This document shows, piece by piece, positions 34,251 through 42,709 of a stretch of 64,000 nucleotides of DNA. Both the position numbers and the translations under genes were made by a program. This DNA is from G963701675 sp963701675 (GTDB lineage: Bacteria; Planctomycetota; Planctomycetia; Gemmatales; Gemmataceae). Location: contig OY969623.1 of the NCBI GenBank assembly GCA_963701675.1, positions 1,426,001 to 1,490,000 on the forward strand, read 5' to 3'. Position 1 is the first letter of the stretch. The number at the start of each line of letters is the position of its first letter. The notes beneath the pieces were generated by a model, which was not told where the DNA came from, did no database searches, and was given only the letters and a program-made list of their open reading frames with translations.

Positions 34251-35972
34251 ATGTCACAGTTTCCGTCCACCGTGGCTCGAATCACCTTGGGCGCCATCGC
34301 GTTGACGGCGTGTGCGCGCTGCCTCTGCGGCGACGATCGAAACGTGCCATCCGCAGGCCGAGCCGGTCGGTCGGTAGTAATCGCGCCTTATGGAATGGTG
34401 GCCACCAGTCACCCCCTCGCAGCGCAGATCGGGCTCGACATTTTGAAGAAAGGCGGAAATGCCGTCGATGCCGCCATAGCCACCAACGCCGCGCTAGGCC
34501 TCATGGAGCCGATGAGTTGCGGCATCGGCGGCGATTTGTTCGCCATTGTCTGGGACGCGAAAACGAAGAAACTTTACGGCCTGAATGCCAGCGGCCGAGC
34601 ACCGTACCGCGCCACGCGTGAGTTCTTCGCCGGCAAGAATCTCACGGAAATCCCCGAGAAGGGTCCGTTGAGTTGGTCCGTGCCCGGGTGTGTCGATGGT
34701 TGGGACGAACTACGCCGGCGGTTCGGCCGAATGACGTTCGAGCAACTTCTCGAACCCAGCATCCGATACGCGGAGAACGGATTTCCTGTCACCGAAGTCA
34801 TTGCCGGCTATTGGCGCGGCGCACGGTCATTAGGCGAACGATGGCCAGACACCGCCAAGACGTACGTCCCCGGCGGCCGAGCGCCGCGAGCAGGAGACGT
34901 TTTCAAGAATCCGAATCTCGCCGCCAGCTACCGTCAAATCAGCGAGCACGGCCGCGACGCGTTCTACAGAGGAAACATCTCGGAGCAAATCCTGGCGTTC
35001 TCCGACAGCGTCGGCGGCTTGTTCTCAAAGAAGGACTTCGACGACCACACCTCAACATGGGTCGAACCCGTCAGCACCAATTATCGGGGCTTCGATGTCT
35101 GGGCGCTTCCGCCACCCGGGCAAGGCATTGCCGTCCTGCAAATGCTTAACATCCTCGAAGGCTACGACCTCAAGAAACTCGGGCCTAGCTCCGCCGACTA
35201 CTGGCACCATGTGATTGAAGCGAAGAAACTCGCTTACGCCGATCGAGCGAAGTTCTACTGCGACCCTGAATTCGCAAGGCTTCCGGTGGATGAACTCATC
35301 TCAAAGCCCTATGCGGAACACCGGCGGAAGCTCATCGACGCCGGGAAGGCCTCGGTCGATGTTCAACCCGGTGATCCTAAACTGGGCAAAAGCGACACGG
35401 TGTACTTGTGCGTTGTCGACAAGGACCGTAATTGCGTGTCACTCATTCAGAGCAACTACTTCGGCTTTGGCTCGGGCCTGGTGCCCGGCAATCTCGGTTT
35501 CGCCTTGCAGAATCGTGGGACGCTCTTTTCGCTCGATGAGAAACATCTGAACCGCCTTGAGCCGCACAAACGCCCGTTTCATACGATCATTCCGGCTTTC
35601 GTAACCAATGGCGGACAACCGTGGTTGGTGTTCGGCGTGATGGGTGGAGATATGCAGCCGCAGGGACAGGTGCAGGTGCTATGCAACTTGATCGACTTTG
35701 GAATGAACGTGCAAACGTCCGGCGAAGCTCCGCGCATCGAACACACTGGGTCGGCGACGCCAACGGGTGCGGCGGAGCGGGGTGGCGGCACTCTGCTCGC
35801 CGAAGTGGGAATTCCGGACACTGTGGTGACTGAACTCCAACGCCGCGGTCACGAAATCAAACGAGCGGCGCGGAACGGTGGCGGCTACCAAGGAATTTGG
35901 ATCGATCCAAAGACCAACATGCTCCACGGTGGCTCGGAAGCGCGGAAAGACGGATGCGCCGTGGGGTATTAG
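34251..35972 (+). CDS. ggt: Gamma-glutamyltransferase family protein
   Basis: Secreted N-terminal nucleophile hydrolase, 573 residues, that cleaves or transfers gamma-glutamyl groups from glutathione-like peptides. A signal peptide is likely (about 1-25). Family motifs are GGNAVDAAIATNAALGLMEP, SCGIGGDLFAIVWDA, SGRAP, and the self-cleavage site GKSDTVYLCVVDKDRNCVSL, in which the Thr becomes the nucleophile of the small subunit; then SNYFGFGSGLVPGNLGFALQ. The DTVYLCVVD form resembles the YwrD-like branch rather than classical Ggt. AAGGAG lies just before the ATG. Upstream is a DinB protein and downstream a GATase-like pseudoenzyme. Confidence 0.93.
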   Translation: MSQFPSTVARITLGAIALTACARCLCGDDRNVPSAGRAGRSVVIAPYGMVATSHPLAAQIGLDILKKGGNAVDAAIATNAALGLMEPMSCGIGGDLFAIVWDAKTKKLYGLNASGRAPYRATREFFAGKNLTEIPEKGPLSWSVPGCVDGWDELRRRFGRMTFEQLLEPSIRYAENGFPVTEVIAGYWRGARSLGERWPDTAKTYVPGGRAPRAGDVFKNPNLAASYRQISEHGRDAFYRGNISEQILAFSDSVGGLFSKKDFDDHTSTWVEPVSTNYRGFDVWALPPPGQGIAVLQMLNILEGYDLKKLGPSSADYWHHVIEAKKLAYADRAKFYCDPEFARLPVDELISKPYAEHRRKLIDAGKASVDVQPGDPKLGKSDTVYLCVVDKDRNCVSLIQSNYFGFGSGLVPGNLGFALQNRGTLFSLDEKHLNRLEPHKRPFHTIIPAFVTNGGQPWLVFGVMGGDMQPQGQVQVLCNLIDFGMNVQTSGEAPRIEHTGSATPTGAAERGGGTLLAEVGIPDTVVTELQRRGHEIKRAARNGGGYQGIWIDPKTNMLHGGSEARKDGCAVGY

Positions 35973-36548
35973 CACACCTAAACCAACGCAGGGGTCGTTA
36001 CGCAAGAACACTCCGCAGGCCGCTCCGTTTCCGGAGAATGTAGCGGAGGCACAAAAAGCCCCGATTTCTCGAGTGGCGGCTTGTGAAGCCGTGCACGCGG
36101 ACCGTCCAAGGGATGAAAGAGCTTCTGGCGCCGCTCGGCGCGCTGGGTCATGATCCGGATTTTCTCTTCGCTCCCGGGAAGAGCATCGGTGGGTGCCTCA
36201 GGACTGGCGCCAAGCCGAAGAAGTGTTGTTGGTGGAAACATGAGAATTGCTCGACAAGAATCGGCGCGACGGGTGTTGTTCCGGCAACGCAATGCCGTGA
36301 ACCGGATGAAGTCTATCACACTCGACAAAGCGACCCCGAAGGACGCATCATGGGCGTGCTGATAATCGGCGCAGGGCGTAACGCATGTAGCGGTTGTGCG
36401 AAAATGTGCGAATTTAGCGATTTCTGCTTGCAGCTGGAAAGCGTCGGGGTATAATCTTTCTCATCCAAAAGAGCGCTACCCACAAGCGGCGTTAGGAAAA
36501 CGACGCTTAGGAAGACGCTCGCATTCGCACCGAGGAAAGGAATCCTCC
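35973..36548. other. Intergenic stretch without a recognisable gene
   Basis: About 575 bp between ggt and the GATase-like gene. Short open frames exist on both strands (for example 36083-36454, and 35978-36328 on the minus strand) but none resembles a known protein or has a good ribosome site. It could hold a promoter or a decayed gene. Confidence 0.5.
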
Positions 36549-37265
36549 ATGCCTGTTGCCATCTATTCACCCCGCATTGGAATTTACGGACCCGACCCTG
36601 AAGCCAATCAACCCGGCAAAGGCTGCAACCTATGGCCGGCGGGTTATTCGGCTTCCGTGGCCGCTGCAGAAGCCACGCCTGTCGAGCTAAGGATGCCGTC
36701 GTCAGGACATGCCTGGGAAGACGCACTCGCCGGACTGGACGGCATCGTCCTCCTGGGCCAGGCGAACCCGTCGCCGCGCGTGGCAGCGAACGAACATCGA
36801 ATGTGCCAATGGTGCCGGGAGAATGAAATGCCCGTGCTGGCCGTGGATCGCGGTCTACATGTGCTTAACACCGCGTTTGGCGGCACGCTTCATATGGACC
36901 TCCCGCGGGAGCTGCCGCTGGCCCTACAGCACCGACACCCGCCTGAGCCAGGCGTACGCCATGCCCTCGTGGTTACGAACGGAACCCGGCTGGCACAGCT
37001 CTACGGCGAGGGAGAAATCGTCGTCAACAGCGAGCACACGCGTGCTGTGAACAGAGTGGCGCGAGGCTTTCGCGTTTCCGGCCGGGCACTCGACGGCGTC
37101 GTTGAAGCAATTGAGGCGGAAACCGACGGCTGGTTCGCGATGGGCGTGCAGTGGCATCCCGCATCGGTCACGGCGTCCGGATTGGATATTCAATTGTTCC
37201 GTGGATTGATTGAGGGAGCGCGTGAATATCACGCTCTCGCTCCGGCTCACCAGCTTGCGGCATAG
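36549..37265 (+). CDS. Class I GATase-fold protein lacking the catalytic Cys and Glu
   Basis: A 238-residue homologue of gamma-glutamyl-GABA hydrolases (PuuD family). The fold signatures are there: PVLAVDRGLHVLN followed by FGGTLHMDLP, VVNSEHTRAVNRVA and FAMGVQWHPASV. In active members the first reads G(I/V)CRG, with Cys as nucleophile; here residue 100 is Asp. The Glu of QWHPE is Ala (residue 205), while His 203 remains. The protein should not hydrolyse by the normal route and may act as a binding or regulatory protein. The ATG at 36549 is preceded by AAGGAA; a longer frame from 36396 is not supported. It lies in the same orientation as ggt. Confidence 0.85.
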   Translation: MPVAIYSPRIGIYGPDPEANQPGKGCNLWPAGYSASVAAAEATPVELRMPSSGHAWEDALAGLDGIVLLGQANPSPRVAANEHRMCQWCRENEMPVLAVDRGLHVLNTAFGGTLHMDLPRELPLALQHRHPPEPGVRHALVVTNGTRLAQLYGEGEIVVNSEHTRAVNRVARGFRVSGRALDGVVEAIEAETDGWFAMGVQWHPASVTASGLDIQLFRGLIEGAREYHALAPAHQLAA

Positions 37266-37296
37266 TGATCCAGACCTTTTCCAGGAGGGAAACCGA

Positions 37297-37584
37297 ATGA
37301 AGTCTCTGACCGAAGCGAAATTTCAAGGATGGCGTGCCATCGCCGTTTCCGACACCCGAACCGAACACCTGGTTTACTTGGGCCGTTCTTCAACACAGGT
37401 TCGGGCGGGTTACATCTCCGCTTACTGGGAAGTACTGGATGACGATGAGCGCGCGCAAATCAAACAAATCGTGCTCCAACGCTGGCAAGGCGCGCCCGAC
37501 GAAGGCAAGTGGATTCAGCAAACGACCCTGTCGATTCCAGCAACGCCAAAATCGATAGACCGCGTCTTTGCCCTTTCGGCGTAA
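37297..37584 (+). CDS. Small protein of unknown function
   Basis: A 95-residue protein from the ATG at 37297, which has AGGAGGG about 6 bases upstream. It is soluble, with conserved-looking segments (AYWEVLDDDERAQIKQIVLQ and a following RWQGAPDEGKW) and no signal peptide. I do not recognise the family. It is 31 bp after the GATase-like gene and is followed by a strong terminator, so the two probably form an operon. Confidence 0.7.
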   Translation: MKSLTEAKFQGWRAIAVSDTRTEHLVYLGRSSTQVRAGYISAYWEVLDDDERAQIKQIVLQRWQGAPDEGKWIQQTTLSIPATPKSIDRVFALSA

Positions 37585-37592
37585 TCACCGAC

Positions 37593-37624
37593 AAACCCAC
37601 GGGCACGCGCCCGTGGGTTTCGTT
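37593..37624 (+). terminator. Intrinsic terminator
   Basis: A perfect 12-bp stem (AAACCCACGGGC / GCCCGTGGGTTT, loop ACGC) 9 bases after the small-protein stop; the T run is short (TTTCGTT). It may serve both strands, since the next gene is convergent. Confidence 0.8.
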
Positions 37625-37637
37625 GTAAGCGTACCAA

Positions 37638-38016
37638 TCATGCTGCATGCCGTGCTTGCGCAGTGCGCAGAACCAGGAGCAAGTCGCGGTTTTGTCGTCG
37701 AGCTTCTTCAAAGACGTTGAGCGGCGTTAGCTGGTTGAGCACTTGCACCAACCAGCCGACGTCGTCGCGTGACAGGACGCTCGACGGGTCCGGAATCGCG
37801 AAAACCAGCGATCCAATCTGTAGCGTTTCACCACGGATGGTGAAACGAATCGGGCAGCGGCGTGGCTGCGCAGGCCATTTCAAAAACGGCGGCCGCGACA
37901 GCGGCACGCTGGCTCTCGTTGAATCCTAACAAACCCGCAACTTGTCGGGCGCGTTGCCTCACCACAAACACATCGCGGCGGGAACGCACCGTAAGGGAAA
38001 GAAGCGACGTGACCAT
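37638..38016 (-). pseudogene. RsbT/RsbW-like anti-sigma ATPase-fold protein, frameshifted
   Basis: The ATG at 38016 has AGGAGG 9 bases upstream. It opens MVTSLLSLTVRSRRDVFVVR then QRARQVAGLLGFNESQRAAV, the N-terminal helix pattern of histidine-kinase-like ATPases of the RsbT/RsbW group. Near 37850 the frame changes: one frame ends FEMACAATPLPDSFHHPW, the other continues IRFTIRGETLQIGSLVFAIP and on to LVLRTAQARHAA. Removing one C from a CCC at that point joins them. The N box usually has E...N; here the Asn position is Ala (FEMACAA), so ATP binding is doubtful even if the frame is intact. Partner proteins are not adjacent. Confidence 0.6.
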
Positions 38017-38130
38017 CCCGGCGTCCTCCTGACTTCGTGCCGGTGCATCGGCGACGTCCAGTTGTCGCCGGCTAACGCCCCAATTGTAGGCAGGCCGCAA
38101 CCGTCCGACTACCCCCAAAAACACATCCGG

Positions 38131-39285
38131 CTAGGCCGCGGCCCGTGCCCGTTTTCGGAGGAATTCGGCACAGCAGTCAATGACTTGCTCTTGTTGAGCA
38201 TGTGAGAGTTCAGGATACATGGGCAAGGCAAGGACGCACTGCGCCGCACCTTCGCTCGCCGGAAAATCACCGGCCCGGTAACCGAGGTAAGCCAGGCATT
38301 CTTGCAGATGCAATGGCACGGGGTAGTAGATCTCACAACCAATTCGGTTTGCCTGTAGATGCTGCATCAATGCGTCACGCTGACCGCCGGCTACTCGAAC
38401 CACGTATTGATGGAAGACGTGCCGCCGGCCCGGACGGACGCACGGACGCTCCAGGAATTGGCATAAATGATAGCTCTCAATGAGGCTGTCGTAGTTCTGC
38501 GCGACCGCGTTGCGCTTTTCGGTCCAGGTATCGACGTGCGGCATTTTTACGCGCAGGATTGCCGCCTGGAGTGCGTCGAGCCGTGCATTCCAACCGATGT
38601 ACTTGTGGTAGTACTTAGGCTCCATCCCGTGAACTCGGAGCCACTGCATTCGTTCGGCCCACGTCGGATTATTCGTCACGGCGACGCCGGCGTCACCGTA
38701 GGCGCCCAGGTTCTTGCTCGGATAGAAACTAAAGCAACCAATGCCGCCGAGCGTCCCGGCCTTTTTGCCGTGATAGTCCGCGCCCCATGCCTGAGCCGCA
38801 TCCTCAACGATCGGAAGTTTGTGCCGGTCTGAAATATGCCATAGGGGCTCCATGTCGGCGCATTGACCGTAGAGATGTACCACCATGAGGGCGCGGGTGC
38901 GCTCCGTGATTTTGTTTTCAACCTGAAGCGGATCGAGATTCAAAGTTGCCGGGTCCACATCCGCAAACACGGGACGAGCGCCGAGCCGGCAGACAGTACC
39001 TGCTGAGGCAAAGAAGGTAAACGGGGGAAGTATTACTTCATCGCCAGGCCCAATTTCGAGCGCTTGCAGTGCGAGCAAAAGGGCGTCGGTTCCGGATGCA
39101 CAACCGATCGAGTGTTGGACGCCGAGGTATTGGCAAGCCTCTTGCTCGAACGCTTTGACTTCCGGACCAAGAATGGCCTGGCCGGATTTCAGAACACGAG
39201 CAACCGCGGCTTCGATTTGCGGGCCTATCTCCCGGTATTGTGCCTTCAAGTCAAAGAGGGGGACGGCCCCGTGCGTATCCGACAT
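38131..39285 (-). CDS. DegT/DnrJ/EryC1/StrS family sugar aminotransferase
   Basis: PLP-dependent enzyme of 384 residues that aminates nucleotide-linked keto-sugars for surface polysaccharides. Motifs: PLFDLKAQYREIGPQIEAAV, GCASGTDALLLALQALEIGP, DEVILPPFTFFASAGTVCRL, VEDAAQAWGADYHGKKAGT, and GCFSFYPSKNLGAYGDAG with the PLP lysine in PSKNL. The ATG at 39285 has AAGGA 8 bases upstream; a start at 39303 is possible. It is isolated from other sugar-pathway genes here, though the membrane protein at 39572 could belong to envelope assembly. Confidence 0.93.
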   Translation of the reverse strand: MSDTHGAVPLFDLKAQYREIGPQIEAAVARVLKSGQAILGPEVKAFEQEACQYLGVQHSIGCASGTDALLLALQALEIGPGDEVILPPFTFFASAGTVCRLGARPVFADVDPATLNLDPLQVENKITERTRALMVVHLYGQCADMEPLWHISDRHKLPIVEDAAQAWGADYHGKKAGTLGGIGCFSFYPSKNLGAYGDAGVAVTNNPTWAERMQWLRVHGMEPKYYHKYIGWNARLDALQAAILRVKMPHVDTWTEKRNAVAQNYDSLIESYHLCQFLERPCVRPGRRHVFHQYVVRVAGGQRDALMQHLQANRIGCEIYYPVPLHLQECLAYLGYRAGDFPASEGAAQCVLALPMYPELSHAQQEQVIDCCAEFLRKRARAAA

Positions 39286-39477
39286 GCGTAGAATCCTTTC
39301 CACTCATGGATCGGGTTGGGTTTGAATCGGTGGCGCGCCGCCAAATGGCCTCGGCTGGCGCGAATGGCAAGTTATGTCGGAAACGGGGGAAGTGTCAAGA
39401 CAGCTTCAAGTTACAGCGGAGTTCGACTTGACCATGTTGCACGAGTTCACCGATAATCGGCCGCGGCGCAACTTCGG

Positions 39478-39529
39478 GTGGAACAGACATTCCTGTCTGT
39501 TCTTGCACAGACAGAAATGTCTGTGCCAC
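39478..39529. repeat. Nested double palindrome
   Basis: Two adjacent hairpins: GAACAGACA/TGTCTGTTC with loop TTCC (39481-39502) and GCACAGACA/TGTCTGTGC with loop GAAA (39505-39526). GTGG at 39478 and CCAC at 39526-39529 can also pair across both. The unit has no coding sense and lies in the divergent region between the aminotransferase and a membrane-protein gene. It resembles a dispersed REP-like element of planctomycete genomes (inference). Confidence 0.7.
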
Positions 39530-39571
39530 CCTAGCTCTTAGACTTTAGACTGACGATGCACCAGGTCCACT

Positions 39572-41668
39572 TTGATTCGCGACGCCACGTCGAGTTTGAT
39601 CGCCTCTCCATATCCGGAGTCCACACACCTCTCCGCCATCCCAACTCGCGCGATTAGGCGGACATGCAAGCCGGTGACTCGTCACGTCGCTGTCGTGATA
39701 ATTGCGCTCGGCGTATTCCTTGTCCAGGCGCCGACGTTCATGCTCCACCCCGGCGAGCGCCTGGCGGACGGTGGAGATGCCGTGCTGAATGCGTGGATTC
39801 TCGCATGGAACGCGCGGGCGCTCGCAAACTCGCCCAGCGATATTTGGAACGCCCCCATCTACCACCCCACGCCGAACGTGCTTGCCTTTTCCGAAACGAT
39901 GTTCGGCAACCTGTGGGTGACGCTGCCTGTGCAATACCTTACCGGAAACCACGTCCTGGCGGCGAATACGCTGGTGATGGTTTCTTTTGTTCTTGGGATG
40001 TACACAACTTTTCTGCTTGTCTACCGGCTAACGAACATTTTCTGGGCGGGGGTCGGCGCCGGGGTCGTGTTTTCGTTCAATCCCTACCGCTGGGCCGAAG
40101 TACACCATCTGCAACTCCTGCCTTTTTTTTGGGCGCCCATCGCATTGCTCGGTTGGCACACGTACTTGGAGCGGCGGCGTTTGTTGCCCTTGATCGTCAC
40201 GGCATCGTCGATGATCGCCCAAACGTATGCGTCGCTTTACCTGGGAATTATTCTCTTTATCACACTCGTGGTCTTCACGACCGCATACCTGGCAACCGAG
40301 CGTTGCGCTGCCATGAAATGGAACCTGTGGCGCGATGGGCGACTCTACGTCGCAATGGGCGCCGGATGCTTGGCGTTGTTGCCGCTGGCCCTGCCGTACA
40401 CGCAAGTGGTGCGGGATTGGAACTTTTCTCGAAGTGAATCCGAGAACGCCACGTTTTCCGCCGAACCACTGAGCCTGCTCATTCCGAATGAAAGTTTTCA
40501 AAGTTACAGCGGGATATCGTCGGCCTTGACGGGCCAAGTGCGCGGCGCACACGGCTTAGGACTGGCACCGTGGCTGCTGGCCACAATGGCGATTGGGCTC
40601 GGGAATCGGCAAGCACCAAATCGAGTGCGATCGTGCTTCGCCTGGACCGCGTTAGGCATGGCGGTCTTGATGCTTGGACCGTATCTTATTTGGTTCAACC
40701 AAAAAACCGACGTGCCCCTGCCTTACCTTCTCATGTACCACGTGATACCGGGCGCCAAGGCCATGCGGGTGCCGAGCCGATTCGTGTTTCCCCTCTTGCT
40801 TTGCCTGGCGGTGCTTGCGGGTTACGCCGTGGCCGCGTTGGCCGTTCGGTGGCGAGGATGGAGTCCCGTCAAAAGATTTGCAATTTGTGTCACGGGCGTG
40901 CTTCTACTAGCGTTTGACTACAGAGTCGCCGACCACCAGGGCGCGGTGATGACAGAACAGGAGGAATTTCCACCTGTGTACTCGTACTTGGCGGCAACGC
41001 GTCCGAATGAACCGGTATTGGAACTGCCGGCCGATGTTCGGAAACAGTTTTCTTACTTGCACTACCAGACGGCACATTGGCGTCCGCTTGTCGGAGGCGA
41101 AACCGGTTGCTACACACGCGCGGTACTCGAAGTGGCCGAGCGAACGAAAGGGGCTCCTACCGATAGAACGCTTGATTTTCTCCGACTCACGCCAGCCTCG
41201 ACGGTGGTGATTCACCTTGACCGATACGAGCCAGACCATGCTTATGCATGGGAAGTCGCAGACCTGAGCGGCTTCGGTTTCAGTTGCGTCGGTCGGATGG
41301 GCGACGCCCTCGTGTGGGAACGGCAAGGACCAGACGTGGTTTCGAGCAAGAAACTTCGGATCACGGACGTCGCCTTCGAACGCCGGCTTCGTTTTCTCAG
41401 CGACGGCTGGCACATCGAACTGACCGTGCAAGCGGCGGAGGCGGGTTTGCCGTGGCGGCATCTTGAGCGCGGCGTGTCTGAATTGGATATCGCACTCATC
41501 AGTGCGGATGGCGCCGAACACCACTACTCAACTCCAGTCCCGATACCGCCCTACCTTGTCGCCGGAGAGACAACCAAGGTCGTGGTGGGCAAGCTTCGCG
41601 GCGGGCCGTCCGAAGTTCACGCTATTCGCGTTCGAGGAGCCGTGTTGGAAGAGTACCAAACAGACTAA
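39572..41668 (+). CDS. Large polytopic membrane protein, possible GT-C-type glycosyltransferase
   Basis: The frame of 698 residues from a TTG at 39572 (a GTG at 39674 is an alternative) has about ten hydrophobic segments up to residue 460, starting VAVVIIALGVFLVQAPTFML, then VLAANTLVMVSFVLGMYTTF, LPLIVTASSMIAQTYASLYL and VFPLLLCLAVLAGYAVAALA. An early ADGGDAVLNAWILAWNARAL and SFNPYRWAEVHHLQLLPFFW recall YfhO-like and GT-C proteins with a catalytic acid in the first loop. The C-terminal 240 residues are soluble and mostly beta. The substrate is unknown. Its stop overlaps that of the convergent DUF1559 gene. Confidence 0.7.
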   Translation: MIRDATSSLIASPYPESTHLSAIPTRAIRRTCKPVTRHVAVVIIALGVFLVQAPTFMLHPGERLADGGDAVLNAWILAWNARALANSPSDIWNAPIYHPTPNVLAFSETMFGNLWVTLPVQYLTGNHVLAANTLVMVSFVLGMYTTFLLVYRLTNIFWAGVGAGVVFSFNPYRWAEVHHLQLLPFFWAPIALLGWHTYLERRRLLPLIVTASSMIAQTYASLYLGIILFITLVVFTTAYLATERCAAMKWNLWRDGRLYVAMGAGCLALLPLALPYTQVVRDWNFSRSESENATFSAEPLSLLIPNESFQSYSGISSALTGQVRGAHGLGLAPWLLATMAIGLGNRQAPNRVRSCFAWTALGMAVLMLGPYLIWFNQKTDVPLPYLLMYHVIPGAKAMRVPSRFVFPLLLCLAVLAGYAVAALAVRWRGWSPVKRFAICVTGVLLLAFDYRVADHQGAVMTEQEEFPPVYSYLAATRPNEPVLELPADVRKQFSYLHYQTAHWRPLVGGETGCYTRAVLEVAERTKGAPTDRTLDFLRLTPASTVVIHLDRYEPDHAYAWEVADLSGFGFSCVGRMGDALVWERQGPDVVSSKKLRITDVAFERRLRFLSDGWHIELTVQAAEAGLPWRHLERGVSELDIALISADGAEHHYSTPVPIPPYLVAGETTKVVVGKLRGGPSEVHAIRVRGAVLEEYQTD

Positions 41669-42651
41669 TACGCGCCCAAGAGCTCGCCGCCGGATACGGT
41701 TGCCAGACCACCAAGCACGAACGTGTCCACGTTCCTATTGATGAGCTTGACTGACCCGTCGCAGAAAAGGAAATTGATCCCGGCGGTGTGCAGACTGCTC
41801 CAACCGCGTTTGCATGGACTATGGTTTCCGTTTCCACCGTTCTCTGGTTTCTGGTCGATCGCAGCGCATTCGTCATAGTCTGGCAGCAAGGTCCATGGTC
41901 TCCCGGGCGACACAGATGACAGACTCCATTCCCAGTATGTGTACGCCCAGAACGCGCGATGACTGGCGCCCGTCAATGTCGTGTACTCGCCGACGACGAT
42001 GGTGTTGGTAGTGCCGTCCGTTATGTGGCGAATCGCCTCGGCCTTTAGCCCCTTCAAGGGCCGCGACACATGGAGCACGCCGCGCTTGTCCATCCACCCT
42101 TTGTCGACTAACCAACCGGAATTGTCGTAGCGATCCCAGTAGTGATCCAGCTCCGACACGCCTTGCACGCCTTTGTAGTTACTGGGCATATACTCTTTCT
42201 TCTTGGATTGGCCCGGCCCGGCGTATGGGATCATCGGCTTGTAGGCGCTCGGATCCGTGGGACACACGAAGGTGGCTACCAACTGAGTCAGAGCTGCGGG
42301 AGATTGATTTTCGTTCGTTTTCGATCCGTTTGCGAAATCGAAGAGCGTGTATAGGCTGTTCTGTTCGATGTACGGGAGGATGGAAATCGCCCAGTTCTGG
42401 TAGCACAAATTCGTGTTGGTGCAATAACTCCCGTCGGGGTACACGTTGTGGACGTCATGGTAGGCAGTGAGGCCAATTCCGAGCTGTTTCATGTTGTTTC
42501 GGCACTTTAGGCTCATGGCCGCCTCGCGGACTTTTTGTACCGCAGGCAGCAACAAGGCTATTAGCACACCGATGATCGCTATCACCACAAGCAGTTCGAT
42601 GAGAGTGAAAGCCACGCGGCGGGTTGTCGTGCGCAGTCGACGACGTGACAT
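41665..42651 (-). CDS. DUF1559 pilin-like exported protein (copy 1)
   Basis: A type IV pilin-like N-terminus (AFTLIELLVVIAIIGVLIAL followed by LLPAVQKVREAAMSLKCRNN) leads into a DUF1559 domain that ends with the family's FLFCDGSVKLINRNVDTFVL. The start at 42651 follows GGGAGAA; a longer frame to 42702 is not favoured. The 328 residues fit the family. Members are processed by a prepilin-peptidase-like enzyme and are extremely numerous in planctomycetes, with unknown function. Its first 150 bp, including the leader, closely match those of the next gene. Confidence 0.93.
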   Translation of the reverse strand: MSRRRLRTTTRRVAFTLIELLVVIAIIGVLIALLLPAVQKVREAAMSLKCRNNMKQLGIGLTAYHDVHNVYPDGSYCTNTNLCYQNWAISILPYIEQNSLYTLFDFANGSKTNENQSPAALTQLVATFVCPTDPSAYKPMIPYAGPGQSKKKEYMPSNYKGVQGVSELDHYWDRYDNSGWLVDKGWMDKRGVLHVSRPLKGLKAEAIRHITDGTTNTIVVGEYTTLTGASHRAFWAYTYWEWSLSSVSPGRPWTLLPDYDECAAIDQKPENGGNGNHSPCKRGWSSLHTAGINFLFCDGSVKLINRNVDTFVLGGLATVSGGELLGAY

Positions 42652-42709
42652 CACCCATTTCTCCCTAAGACGGCCGGTCGGATGGTAAGCATGCGCGTGC
42701 ATGGCTTGT

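Noticed and set aside
36083..36454. 123-codon plus-strand frame in the gap after ggt
   Set aside because: No ribosome site or family resemblance; cysteines are scattered and a minus-strand frame of similar size overlaps it.
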